A DNA stretch of 64,000 nt from Bacteroidota bacterium (GCA_018818065.1 JAHISV010000007.1:124001-188000); one strand, 5' to 3'. Positions 25,582-35,250 are shown, counted from the first letter of the stretch. Numbers and translations are program-made. Notes: generated by a model from the sequence alone, not told the origin.

Positions 25582-27624
25582 TTATTTATTATCATGAGCA
25601 AGTGATACTGCTTCCGATAATGATTTTATAAAATCCTCTTTAATTCTTTCCCCAAAATCACACGATTTTTCACTGCGGTGAGAACATTTAGTATTATTAT
25701 TACATTCTGCCCCTTCTTTAATAATCCCTTCTAATTTATCGAACCAAGTCTTAAAACTTATCGATACATTATCTGGACAAGAAGCTTTAAATTCTTCAAT
25801 TGACTCATCTTTTGATTTAGCATACATCAATATTTCAATAAACTTATAAACTGCACTACCAACAATACTTCGCAGAGTTCTAATGCTATAGAGATTACAT
25901 TTGCCACGTTTCATCAATTCTTTAGATAAAACTTCTGATACGAAATTTATGACTTCTTCTTTCAATAAGAATATATTTAATACTTTATTGAAATCATTAA
26001 TAGGTTCTGAAAGTTTATCAAAGCATTCTTTTTTAATACCTTTCAATTTCATGAAATCATTAATGTGCCGACACCAAAACATCCAAACATAATCCTTTAT
26101 TACAAGTTTTTTGATCTTGGGGTCACTAATATTCAAAGGGTGTTCTACTTCTCTGGTATGGGAAACTCTAGTCCAGAAATCAGGTGGATTAAGTTTATAC
26201 ATTTCCTTTTTCGATTTACTCCCAGAGAATATATAGAGTGGAATTTTGTCTTTTGGAATTTTAATTACCATAGAACTCTCAGGTACCGTAAATTCCCCGC
26301 TTTCTAAAACTCGCAGTAGCAAATTTCTAACTGAATCTTCAGTTTTATCTATTTCATCAATAAACAATGCTCCTCCAAGTGCTTTAAGTATTAAACCATC
26401 TTTATCGTTGGGTTTGTAATTTGACAAATCAGTTTCATCATGGTTAAATGCGAAGAGCAGTTTAGACGCTTCTAGACCGGAAAGACCGGCTAAAGTTGTC
26501 GCAACAAAGTTATCCGAAAAAGTTAGATTATCACGACAATAGTAAGCGAGTTTTGACAATTCCTCTTTTCCTGAACCTGGGGGAGCTATTAATAATAAGG
26601 ATTTTACAGTTGGGTCATTTAGTATTTCGTTCATTTCAAGTATTGCATGACAATAATTGTCACTTGAAAGTAACTGTGGAATTCCTTTATTTTCTTTGCC
26701 AAATGATGGAATATTTATTAAATCGTCAGGTTGAAAAAAGTATTGTTCTTTTCCATAAATAGCTTCATTAATAATTGCCTTTTCAGGCTCAAATTCGATG
26801 AATGATCTGATTTGCCATTTATAATGGTTAGCATTACTAGCATCATGTGTAACATTTTCAACTATATAATAACAGTCATGTCTTCCAATAATATTTGCTA
26901 ATTCATAATCAGGTCTTGGCTTTTTAGTTCTTGTCGCTAATACACTAGTTTTTTTATTGACTTTTTCTAATATCTTTTCATCACTGAAAAACATTCTATA
27001 AGCATCCCATTCTCTTAATCTATAGCTTAAACTAAAGATTGGAGCACGTAACAATTGTTTTTCTTTCAAAGGAATGAAAGAAATATTATCATACTCAATT
27101 AGATATCTTTCCTTTACTGAAAAACAGAGTAGTATTTCCCATTTTCTGAAATGGGAAATTTGCAAAACTAGTTTTTCGTCTTTTGACAATGACCTCCATT
27201 TATGAAGAATTGACAGTGCAGCACGCCAATGCCAGCCTAAAATCCAATTTTTATTTAAAATAGTTTTAAGTATCTCTTTGAATTCTTGTTCAGTGATACT
27301 ATTATCATGTAGTTGTTTGTTAAGTACACCGTGTAAATCCCATGGAAGAGACTTGTCCATTAGTTTATAGACAGTATCAGATTGACCTGAAGCTTGGTAA
27401 CTTTTTATTGTAGATTCAATATTTTTTTTGGATAAAAAACGGGAATTGTTATCATAATAACTTTTATACAGAGCTTCAAATACCTTGATAATTCTATCAC
27501 TTTTCTCGTTTTTGAAAACATCTAATACTGAACTTTCGATTTTTATTTCTGTTGGGTTTACTTCCCATTCAGTATTTCCCCATTTAATAGTAAAGTCACT
27601 AGCTAAATTGCTCATATAACTCAT
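25582..27624 (-). CDS. Sigma54-activator-like AAA+ ATPase without GAFTGA loop
   Basis: A 680-residue protein with an unrecognised N-terminal half (about 330 residues), a AAA+ domain at about 335-540, and a Cys/His-containing C-terminus (CNNNTKCSHRSEKSC). Walker A is APPGSGKEE (near 347) and Walker B GGALFIDEIDKT (near 418), followed by LLLRVLESGEF, as in sigma54 activators. The sigma54-contacting GAFTGA loop is not present: the region reads FAFNHDETDLS. No HTH was seen at the end. It is unlikely to be a normal transcription activator and may remodel or regulate a partner in this operon. It lies 11 bases after the MFS gene. Confidence 0.75.
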   Translation of the reverse strand: MSYMSNLASDFTIKWGNTEWEVNPTEIKIESSVLDVFKNEKSDRIIKVFEALYKSYYDNNSRFLSKKNIESTIKSYQASGQSDTVYKLMDKSLPWDLHGVLNKQLHDNSITEQEFKEILKTILNKNWILGWHWRAALSILHKWRSLSKDEKLVLQISHFRKWEILLCFSVKERYLIEYDNISFIPLKEKQLLRAPIFSLSYRLREWDAYRMFFSDEKILEKVNKKTSVLATRTKKPRPDYELANIIGRHDCYYIVENVTHDASNANHYKWQIRSFIEFEPEKAIINEAIYGKEQYFFQPDDLINIPSFGKENKGIPQLLSSDNYCHAILEMNEILNDPTVKSLLLIAPPGSGKEELSKLAYYCRDNLTFSDNFVATTLAGLSGLEASKLLFAFNHDETDLSNYKPNDKDGLILKALGGALFIDEIDKTEDSVRNLLLRVLESGEFTVPESSMVIKIPKDKIPLYIFSGSKSKKEMYKLNPPDFWTRVSHTREVEHPLNISDPKIKKLVIKDYVWMFWCRHINDFMKLKGIKKECFDKLSEPINDFNKVLNIFLLKEEVINFVSEVLSKELMKRGKCNLYSIRTLRSIVGSAVYKFIEILMYAKSKDESIEEFKASCPDNVSISFKTWFDKLEGIIKEGAECNNNTKCSHRSEKSCDFGERIKEDFIKSLSEAVSLAHDNK

Positions 27625-27635
27625 AAGAAAGATGA

Positions 27636-28844
27636 TTAGAATTTAGGATTACGTTTCCAAAACGAAAGAATCAACAAACCAATTAATACAAAAACAGCCA
27701 TCGACAGCATTGCAATCCGGTAGGATATTATTCCAGTGCCAACTAATGAAATAATACCACCCCAAGATAAAGGACCTACAAAAGTTGAAAATCTTTCCAA
27801 CAAAGTGTAAAATGAAAACCCATAGCCCATGTTTTCATTTGTTAAGAGGGTACTCATATAAGCTCGACTTGTTGCCCACATAGATCCGATTAGCAAACCA
27901 AGAAAAATTGTAGCACCACCAAATACAGTAATGCTTGGGGCAAAGGCCATAATCGGCAAAGCTACTAACCAACCAATGAGACTGAATTTTAAAGTTTTAA
28001 GAATTCCAATCCTGTCACCAATCCAACCAGCAAATATTGCTCCTAAGGCATTCATAAGAACTATGCCCATCATTAAAAGGGACTTTGTTGTATCAGGGGC
28101 ATCAAAAACCCGTTGGATATAGATTGAATAGTTGTTTGATACAGTTACCAGTGCATCATTATAAAAGAAAAAGGCAAACAATAAAGGAGTTGAAATAGAA
28201 AATGCAAAAAAACTTACGATGCTCTTTTTATACAATACTGTCTCTGTCTTGATCTTTGAAACTATTGCTTTGCTATTGAAAGGGTTGCTTTCTTTATAAA
28301 AAATCATCATGGGCAAAGCTAAAACAATAAATATTCCTACTGAAGGGAGTAATGGTGCAAGTCTGTTTCCTGCAAGAGGGAGCATTATTGCTAATCCAAC
28401 AATTTGTCCAAATGCATTTGAAAATTGACCAATACCTGAAGTTCTCGCACGATGTTGGATATCAGATAGTTCATCAATCATCGGATTGAAAAACACGAAT
28501 GAAAGCTGGTAAAAATATTGTGAAAGTAAAAAGAAAATAGCAATTGAGAAAATGCTACTCCCAAGTATAGCAAGTAGAGCAGCAAGTCCGTAACTTAATG
28601 CGGTAAAAATTGTTGCAATATTTAGAAAATATTTCCTTCCACCATGCTTATCAGTGTATGCTGCCAGAATGGGAGCAGTAAAAAATAAAAACAAAGTTGC
28701 AATTGCAAAAATAGCATTATACCAAAAATCCGACAAACCACCATCAATCACTAACCATTGCGAAAAATAGATTAGGAAGTTAATGAACACTATTGAATTC
28801 GCAAAGTCAAATAATGACCACAAAAAGACTTTCTTTTTATTCAT
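27636..28844 (-). CDS. MFS transporter, UMF1-like
   Basis: A 402-residue inner-membrane protein with about twelve hydrophobic helices. The start WSLFDFANSI matches the opening helix of the UMF1/Atg22-like MFS group. The loop 2-3 signature is present as AAYTDKHGGRKYFL and again as AGWIGDRIGILK in the second half. It is the first gene of the four-gene operon and would export or import the small molecule made by the two enzymes downstream. Substrate unknown. Confidence 0.85.
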   Translation of the reverse strand: MNKKKVFLWSLFDFANSIVFINFLIYFSQWLVIDGGLSDFWYNAIFAIATLFLFFTAPILAAYTDKHGGRKYFLNIATIFTALSYGLAALLAILGSSIFSIAIFFLLSQYFYQLSFVFFNPMIDELSDIQHRARTSGIGQFSNAFGQIVGLAIMLPLAGNRLAPLLPSVGIFIVLALPMMIFYKESNPFNSKAIVSKIKTETVLYKKSIVSFFAFSISTPLLFAFFFYNDALVTVSNNYSIYIQRVFDAPDTTKSLLMMGIVLMNALGAIFAGWIGDRIGILKTLKFSLIGWLVALPIMAFAPSITVFGGATIFLGLLIGSMWATSRAYMSTLLTNENMGYGFSFYTLLERFSTFVGPLSWGGIISLVGTGIISYRIAMLSMAVFVLIGLLILSFWKRNPKF

Positions 28845-29196
28845 AAGTTACCCAATTTTAATCCTTCAAAATTAGTTGTTTTTATGTTATTTAAATCCTT
28901 GTATTAGTTTTTATTTGCTATTTTATTCGATTTATAAAGTTGTTATAATACTATTATTTCAGCACTATTTCTATCTTTCCATCTGTGCATAACCTCCTAA
29001 TAAACGCGTTGCATTTGTTCGGATTTTATAAGCTAAACCTTTCCTCTCATATATGCAATATACTTGCATATATGAGAACAAACAAGAAATACTTTAAATG
29101 CATAACAAATATTTTCATTTGAAAAATTATTCTATGTGAATATAAAAAATCCCGGACAAAGCCGGGATTCTAATTTACTAAGTCATATTAATAGAA
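28845..29196. repeat. Right boundary repeat (copy C) of the island
   Basis: No gene is seen. Bases 29079-29147 match 22857-22922 in copy B, and the stretch ends with the terminator 29148-29169, which copies 18834-18855 exactly. It also contains the promoter side of the MFS operon and a short inverted repeat (ATATATGCAA/TTGCATATAT, 29049-29070). Confidence 0.65.
29148..29169 (-). terminator. Intrinsic terminator of the S9 peptidase gene
   Basis: Stem AATCCCGG / CCGGGATT followed by TTTTTT on the minus strand, 27 bases after the peptidase stop. Identical over 22 bases to 18834-18855. Its close fit behind the peptidase suggests that this is the ancestral position. Confidence 0.88.
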
Positions 29197-31239
29197 TTAA
29201 TTCTTCAGCCATCTTTCAAGCCATTCGAACTGCACTTCATAAGCATATTTCCAGGTCTGCAATTTTAAGTAGTAATGTCCCTCATCAGGAAAGATGAGAA
29301 TCTGCGAAGGGACATTATTCAGTTGAAGTGCAGTGTGCATTGCAATTCCCTGCGATAAATCAACCCGGTAATCCCTTCCTCCATGAAGAATGAGAGCTGG
29401 CGTTTTGAAATTGGCTGCAAACGTTATGGGTGAACTCTGTTTATAAATCTCCGGGCTATCCAATGGTGATCCCTTAAACTCGGTATGAGGGAACCACAAC
29501 TCATCCGTGGCGTAATAACCCATTACCTGGTCAACCTCGCCATCAACAGAAACGAAACATTTGAAGCGGTCGGTCTTACCATTCAGCATATTAACCAAAA
29601 AACCACCGTACGAGCGACCAAGTCCGCCAACTCTTTCAGGGTCAATAGAGGGGTATTTTGCCAGTACAAAATCCAGGCCTTTCAGCACATCTTCAATATC
29701 TATCACTCCCCACTTACCAAGTAAATCCTCCTGAAATTTCATTCCGAAGGAACTGGAACCATGAGGGTTAATCTTTACAACAAAATAACCATTGGCAGCC
29801 ATCAGCTGATCATTCCATCCATAGTTGCTGAAAGACTCACTCCAGGCACCTTCCGGTCCGCCATGGAATAGCATAACCATCGGATACTTCTTTGCAGGAT
29901 CATAATCAACAGGGTAAGTTATAAACCCATGAACCATGTCTCCCTGCCCGCCTTCGTACCAGAATGTTTCTGACTCAGATAACTGATACTTGTCCACAAA
30001 CTCATCGGCAAAATGAGTGAGTTGAGTATACTCTTTATCTCCGAGGTTATATGAGTATACTTCCCCGGGCTTATTTACTCTGCTCATGGTCAGGTAAACT
30101 ATTCCTTTTTCTTCATCGATATTTACATTTTCAAAACTCTCGCCATCCACTAATTTCGTGATATTGCCATTCCCGATTTCAATTTGGTAGAGTGCATTTT
30201 TCGCCTTGTCTCCGCAGGTAAAAAAGATTTTCTCAGAATCCTTTGACCAGAATGTTTCTCTTAGAGTTCTGTCAAAATCCTTCGTAAGGTTTATTCGCTC
30301 ATCTGTTTTCAGGTCAACAAGTATTATGTCACGTTGATCCGATTCATAAAGCTCACGAGCCATCTGATGATAGAAGAGATACTTTCCATCCGGCGAAAAC
30401 CTTGGGTCATTGTCATTACCCTTGCTGGTTGTTATCCGCTTGCGTTTGGTGCCATCAATGTTAACTACAAATACATCATTATTTGTACTGAGCGCCTTTA
30501 CCGGATCCGTATTCATGGTAAATGCAACAGACTTTCCATCGCTGCTGAAGGCAATGTCTTTAGCACCATTAAGATGTGAAGAAGGTGCACAATCTTTTCC
30601 GGGGGTAACATCCGTTAACTTACCTGAGGTAAGGTCCTGATAAAACAGGTGGGTAATTGTCCCGTCATCATATTTATAGTAGGGACGAAAGAGCAGTTTA
30701 TCGTATAGCAATCCGCTATGTTTCTTTTCACTCTTCTCCTTTTCCCTCTTTTCATAATACTCAAAGGAATTATCTTCAGGGTAAACATCTGTTACCAAAG
30801 CCAGACCTTTCCCTGTCGGAGACCAGACAAAGTCGCCAACACCTTGCGGTATACTTGTAACAACTGTTTTATCTCCGGTTATAATATTAGCCTTAACAAC
30901 CTGGGATCCACTCTGCGTCCAGCCTTTATAGGCTATTTCTGTATCGGAAACCCAGGTAAGGTTCGTGCTGTAATGAACTTTTTCAGCAGCAAGTTTTAAA
31001 TTGCCACCATCAACATTCATTATATAGATTGAATATTTTGATTGGTTTGCCTCAACATCTCCGAGCCGGGAAACAATGGCTAATTGGGCTGCATCAGGCG
31101 AAAGTTTTACATCCGTAATATAATCGAAACTGTAAAGGCTTTCAAAGGTAACTTTGGATTGAGCATTAATGGTTATCCATGAGAGGGATAACAAGATGAT
31201 GATAGAAACAATAAACCTTCCGTACAAAATTGATTTCAC
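29197..31239 (-). CDS. S9-family prolyl-oligopeptidase-like serine peptidase, exported
   Basis: An about 680-residue exported peptidase with a signal peptide (..LSLSWITINAQS), an N-terminal beta-propeller with repeated TolB-like blades (SPDGKYLFY, SSDGKSVAF), and a C-terminal alpha/beta-hydrolase domain. The catalytic Ser lies in GLGRSYGGF, Asp in LHGGRDYRV and His in DEGHYYL. It cleaves oligopeptides in the periplasm. GTG at 31239 is chosen because AGAGGAG lies before it; the open frame extends to an ATG at 31278 that places charged residues before the signal peptide. Confidence 0.9.
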   Translation of the reverse strand: MKSILYGRFIVSIIILLSLSWITINAQSKVTFESLYSFDYITDVKLSPDAAQLAIVSRLGDVEANQSKYSIYIMNVDGGNLKLAAEKVHYSTNLTWVSDTEIAYKGWTQSGSQVVKANIITGDKTVVTSIPQGVGDFVWSPTGKGLALVTDVYPEDNSFEYYEKREKEKSEKKHSGLLYDKLLFRPYYKYDDGTITHLFYQDLTSGKLTDVTPGKDCAPSSHLNGAKDIAFSSDGKSVAFTMNTDPVKALSTNNDVFVVNIDGTKRKRITTSKGNDNDPRFSPDGKYLFYHQMARELYESDQRDIILVDLKTDERINLTKDFDRTLRETFWSKDSEKIFFTCGDKAKNALYQIEIGNGNITKLVDGESFENVNIDEEKGIVYLTMSRVNKPGEVYSYNLGDKEYTQLTHFADEFVDKYQLSESETFWYEGGQGDMVHGFITYPVDYDPAKKYPMVMLFHGGPEGAWSESFSNYGWNDQLMAANGYFVVKINPHGSSSFGMKFQEDLLGKWGVIDIEDVLKGLDFVLAKYPSIDPERVGGLGRSYGGFLVNMLNGKTDRFKCFVSVDGEVDQVMGYYATDELWFPHTEFKGSPLDSPEIYKQSSPITFAANFKTPALILHGGRDYRVDLSQGIAMHTALQLNNVPSQILIFPDEGHYYLKLQTWKYAYEVQFEWLERWLKN

Positions 31240-31446
31240 AACAGACTCCTCTTTTCTGATACCATGGATTTCATCCATGAAACCATCGGATAAAATTGGT
31301 GATTGAGTTAAGTCCTTCGGGGGTGAAGAAGTTTGTGAACAAATTTATTCAATATCAGTTAATAATACAAGAACTTGCCGGCCCGAAAGCCATATCATTA
31401 AATAAATTTTGTGGAATTTGGGATGAACAAGCGATTATTATTTTGA

Positions 31447-32106
31447 TTATAAAATATCATCCAGAAGAATGTTTTCCTTGTTTTCCAGGACGTAGCGAAC
31501 AAGGGCATTGTTGCCTGTAATATTAAATTTCTTGCAAATGTTTGATCGGTGTCCTTCAACAGTTTTGTAACTGATAAAAAGCTCGTCGGCAATTTCTCGT
31601 GTGGTTTTATTTTCAGCAACTTTTTTTAAGACAAGCTGCTCAATTTTTGTCAGTTGTCCGTTTTTCTCATGCAGATCCGGCGTAACAAGATAGAGAGCTA
31701 GGTTTTGACTAATAAACTTTTGTCCCTCACAAACCGCGTCTATACATCTTGCAAGTTCATCTTCCTGGTTATCCTTTGAAACGTATCCCAAAACACCTGC
31801 CGAGAAAGCTTCCTTAATGATATTAGTTTCACGGTGAAAAGTAAGAAACACAATTTTCGTATCAAGTTTTTGTTTAGCTATTTCTTTTGCTATCTGCAGC
31901 CCGTTAAGCTTTGGCATGTTATAGTCAAGAATGGCGCATTGCGGCTTTAACTCTAAAATTAATTCAAGTGCCTTGTCCCCCTCAGTTGCTTCACCAACAA
32001 CCTCAAATCTTTCGAACCCGTTAAGTGAATGTTTTATTCCCCTCAATAAAAAGGGGTGATCGTCGGCAATTACTATTTTTATTTTCTTTTTGTTTTCCAA
32101 GTTCAC
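31447..32106 (-). CDS. NarL/LuxR-family response regulator (orphan)
   Basis: An about 219-residue regulator. The receiver begins IKIVIADDHP, has the phospho-acceptor Asp in CAILDYNMPKL and the conserved Lys in VLGYVSKDN. The LuxR-type HTH follows (LTKIEQLVLKKVAENKTTRE; LFISYKTVEGHRSNI). No histidine kinase is adjacent. The start is uncertain: the frame is open to an ATG at 32220, but the receiver fold begins only after residue 46, so a GTG at 32106 or a nearby TTG is more likely. No convincing ribosome-binding site was found for any of them. Confidence 0.82.
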   Translation of the reverse strand: MNLENKKKIKIVIADDHPFLLRGIKHSLNGFERFEVVGEATEGDKALELILELKPQCAILDYNMPKLNGLQIAKEIAKQKLDTKIVFLTFHRETNIIKEAFSAGVLGYVSKDNQEDELARCIDAVCEGQKFISQNLALYLVTPDLHEKNGQLTKIEQLVLKKVAENKTTREIADELFISYKTVEGHRSNICKKFNITGNNALVRYVLENKENILLDDIL

Positions 32107-32644
32107 AAATATATTATCATTTTTTTTAATTATGAGCTCAATTTCCCTCTTTACACTAGTAACATTTTGCCAGATAAAATGTTCTGACAGGAATATATTT
32201 AAGATTAATGAATTATACAACTAATTTATTCTTAATCTGTTTTTTTAATATTTCATGGGTTGCCAAGAATGAAATCCCATTATATATATTAATGAGTCCA
32301 CTCTGAAAAGATGAGCAACTCGGAATGGTGATGAAATTAAAACCGTTAAAACGGTTACTCCGCCCTCTTAGTTTTTGTTAACCCACGACTTAAGTCGTGG
32401 GTTAGTAAATCTCACCAATGAAGCTTTTAACCGTTTTAACGCCTGCATGTCCGGTAAGCAGGGCTTATTTGCTTTCTGGAGTGGTCTCGTTAATTGCAGA
32501 GAAAAACTTTTGAAGGGAAATGAAAAAAAACTAACTATTGATTTTGCCCGACTGTGTAAAATTTTGTCATGAGTTGTCAATACCTGCAACATCACTTGAA
32601 TCTCAATCACTTACTCCGTAAAATTGGAAACACAGGAGGACATC
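32107..32644. other. Gene-poor stretch with palindromes before the FtsX permease
   Basis: No convincing gene is seen. It contains AACCGTT-AA-AACGGTT (32342-32356), the 26-bp palindrome at 32379-32404, and a second TTTTAACCGTTTTAACGCC block (32429-32447). The last 80 bases include the ribosome-binding site AGGAGGA (32634-32640) that fixes the permease start at 32645. Confidence 0.5.
32379..32404. repeat. 26-bp perfect palindrome (REP/IS200-type hairpin)
   Basis: Arms TAACCCACGACTT and AAGTCGTGGGTTA meet without a loop. Sequences of the ACCCACGAC...GTCGTGGGT type are common as ends of IS200/IS605-like elements and REP repeats. No transposase is nearby, so it may be a solo hairpin or an element remnant. 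Confidence 0.55.
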
Positions 32645-35062
32645 ATGTTGAACAATACAATAAAAATCACCTTACGAAACCTGCTTAAATATAAAATCTA
32701 CTCGGTAATTAACATAGCGGGATTTGCCATCGGGTTAGCCAGTTGCATGCTGATACTTTTATACGTCAACTACGAATTGAGTTATGATTCCTTTTACGAA
32801 GAGGGGGATAATATCTACCGGGTAAGTGTAAAAGGAGCAATTGGCGAGAATGCTATTAACCAGGCAGTTACTCCACCGCCTATGGCGCACGCAATGGTTG
32901 ATGAATATCCCGAAGTAATAAACGCGGTACGTGTAATGCCGACAAAAGATATGCTCATTCGTCCTGCTGATAATATATTTATTGAAAACAACTTCCTCTG
33001 GGCAGATTCAACTTTTTTCGAGGTCTTTACCTATAAGCTGCTACTTGGTGACAGAGCGACTGTTTTAAGTGAGCACCATACTGTGGTGTTAACAGAAAAA
33101 ACCGCGCTTAAATATTTTGGCAGGATTGATGTCCTTGGTGAGATAATTGAGTTTGAAGATTTCACACCTTACAAAGTAAGCGGCGTTTGCGAAAACCCTC
33201 CGGCAAATACTCATCTTAAGTTCGATATTCTTGCTTCTCTTTCCAGTCTGGAATGGCACAACGCCGATGAATGGTTATGGAATGCTTTCCATACCTATCT
33301 TCTCTTAAAAGATGGAGCAGACCCGGTTGCCCTTCAACAGAAGTTTCGCGCGCTTATTGAAAAGAATGTCGGTTCCCGTCTCCAATCCATCACTGGACAA
33401 ACCATGGAAGAATTCTACGGAGGGGGCGGCAGCTACGATTATGAGCTAATGAATATTGGCGATATCCATCTTCACTCTAAACTTGATTTTGAAATTGAAT
33501 CGAATTCTGATATAAGTTATGTATACATCTTTTCGCTCATCGCGCTTTTCATTCTCGTGATAGCCTCAATTAATTTTATGAATCTATCAACCGCACGTTC
33601 AGCGACACGGGGAAGAGAAGTCGGGGTGAGAAAGGTACTTGGCTCAAATAAAACAGGATTGATAATTCAGTTTATTACCGAGTCAGTTATTCTAACATTC
33701 ATATCTATGCTGCTAGCTATCTTATTCGTCTGGATGCTCCTCCCTGGTTTTAATTCCCTGGCGGGGCGTGAATTTGATCTCCAAATTTTCAGCAATTTCA
33801 CTTCAATATTTCTGATAATAATTACAGCTTTGGCAGTTGGTGTACTGGCAGGATTATACCCCGCGCTTTATCTTTCTTCTTTTAATCCGGTTGTTGTTCT
33901 GAAAACCTCCCTCACTTCAGTCGGCAAAGGGTCAAAACTCCGTAAAGGGCTGGTGGTTTTTCAGTTCGGGATATCCATATTGCTTATAATATCTACCTTG
34001 ATTATTGATGGTCAACTCAGCTACATGCAGAATACAAATCTGGGATGGGACAGGGATCACATACTTGCAATAAAACGTGCCTGGGCAATCGAAAACAATG
34101 AAGGTGCCATCAGAAACGAGATGCTGCAAAACAGTAACATTCTAACCTTTTCAACTTCCGGAAATATTCCGGGCAGAGAGTTTGGCGCTTCGGTATTTAA
34201 CCGTAAAGGAGCACCCAGAAGCGAACAGCATTTACTAAGTGTTATGACAAGTAAAGCCGATTTGCAAAAAACTTTTAATATAAAGGTGATTGAAGGAAGA
34301 TTTTTCTCGGAAGAATTTACAGATGATACGAACTCGGTTATACTTAATCAATGCGCAGTTCGAGAACTTGGGCTCACTGATCCCGTAGGAGACCAGGTCA
34401 GAATGCCGGGTGATAATCCTGAACATGATCGTTTTGTAGATGTTATTGGTGTGGTAGAGGATTTTCACTTTGAATCTATGCACCACAAGATAAGACCTTT
34501 ATTAATTTTCAAGCATCCGGATTGGCCGGCTTATATCACCATGAAAATCCGTCCTGATAACATAAGGGAAACAGTTGCACATGTTGAGGAAGTATGGAAA
34601 AAATTCATACCGGATAAACCTATTGAATATTTTTTTATGGATGATGATTTTGCGAGACTTTATGAAAGTGAAATGAGAACTTCAAAGATATTTTCCTCAT
34701 TTTCTCTTCTGGCTATTTTTATCGCCTGCATGGGATTATTCGGGCTGGCTACTTTCACAACCATTCAGCGTCGGAAAGAAATCGGAATAAGGAAAAGCAT
34801 GGGCGCCGGCACACCGGGTATTGTATTACTGCTCTCAAAAGAATTTTCCCTTCTTGTACTTCTTGCAAATATTATAGCCTGGCCTGCGGCATACTATTTA
34901 ATGCGCCTCTGGCTGAACAACTTTGAATACCGGATAGATATTAACCTCATCTATTTCCTTGCTGCAGGAGCGGCCGCTCTTTTAATAGCCATCTTAACAA
35001 TATGCTATCAGGCAATAAGAGCAGCTTTGGCAAATCCGGTAAAAAGCCTTAGATATGAATAA
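32645..35062 (+). CDS. MacB/FtsX-like ABC permease
   Basis: An 805-residue inner-membrane permease made of two MacB periplasmic-core/FtsX units. The N-terminus has LNNTIKITLRNLLKYKIYS and a first helix; a periplasmic domain follows, three helices lie at about 285-430, then a second periplasmic domain and three final helices. EVGVRKVLGS and EIGIRKSMGAG are the coupling helices typical of each FtsX unit. It needs a separate ATPase, none of which is adjacent. It may act in drug or lipoprotein export or in stress signalling. AGGAGGA precedes the start. Confidence 0.88.
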   Translation: MLNNTIKITLRNLLKYKIYSVINIAGFAIGLASCMLILLYVNYELSYDSFYEEGDNIYRVSVKGAIGENAINQAVTPPPMAHAMVDEYPEVINAVRVMPTKDMLIRPADNIFIENNFLWADSTFFEVFTYKLLLGDRATVLSEHHTVVLTEKTALKYFGRIDVLGEIIEFEDFTPYKVSGVCENPPANTHLKFDILASLSSLEWHNADEWLWNAFHTYLLLKDGADPVALQQKFRALIEKNVGSRLQSITGQTMEEFYGGGGSYDYELMNIGDIHLHSKLDFEIESNSDISYVYIFSLIALFILVIASINFMNLSTARSATRGREVGVRKVLGSNKTGLIIQFITESVILTFISMLLAILFVWMLLPGFNSLAGREFDLQIFSNFTSIFLIIITALAVGVLAGLYPALYLSSFNPVVVLKTSLTSVGKGSKLRKGLVVFQFGISILLIISTLIIDGQLSYMQNTNLGWDRDHILAIKRAWAIENNEGAIRNEMLQNSNILTFSTSGNIPGREFGASVFNRKGAPRSEQHLLSVMTSKADLQKTFNIKVIEGRFFSEEFTDDTNSVILNQCAVRELGLTDPVGDQVRMPGDNPEHDRFVDVIGVVEDFHFESMHHKIRPLLIFKHPDWPAYITMKIRPDNIRETVAHVEEVWKKFIPDKPIEYFFMDDDFARLYESEMRTSKIFSSFSLLAIFIACMGLFGLATFTTIQRRKEIGIRKSMGAGTPGIVLLLSKEFSLLVLLANIIAWPAAYYLMRLWLNNFEYRIDINLIYFLAAGAAALLIAILTICYQAIRAALANPVKSLRYE

Positions 35063-35082
35063 ACAATAATAGTTTATATTTT

Positions 35083-35125
35083 AAAAGGAAGATTGTCCTC
35101 CTGACGAAAGTCAGGATCTTCTTTT
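35083..35125 (+). terminator. Intrinsic terminator after FtsX permease
   Basis: A long stem: AAAAGGAAGA pairs with TCTTCTTTT, and CCTGAC pairs with GTCAGG around a GAAA tetraloop. It ends in a TTTT tract. It lies 21 bases after the stop. Confidence 0.75.
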
Positions 35126-35187
35126 AATAATACATCAGTCTCCAGATCCATGCCCTATTATAGTTTTGCCGGTATTCGTTCATTCTG

Positions 35188-35250
35188 TTTTTCACTTTTC
35201 ACTTTTCACTTTTCACTTTTCACTTTTCACTTTTTACTTTTTACTTTTTT
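35188..35250. repeat. Heptanucleotide tandem repeat
   Basis: About six copies of TTTTCAC followed by two of TTTTTAC. Related heptad blocks occur at 48249-48335 and 49747-49804. It lies just behind the UbiA gene and has no unique spacers, so it is not a CRISPR array. Confidence 0.85.

Noticed and set aside
32375..32572. Short frames on both strands across the 26-bp palindrome
   Set aside because: They exist because the palindrome and AT-rich flanks lack stops; no ribosome-binding site or protein motif.
35188..35250. Possible CRISPR array
   Set aside because: The 7-base units are directly adjacent with no unique spacers and no cas genes are in the window.
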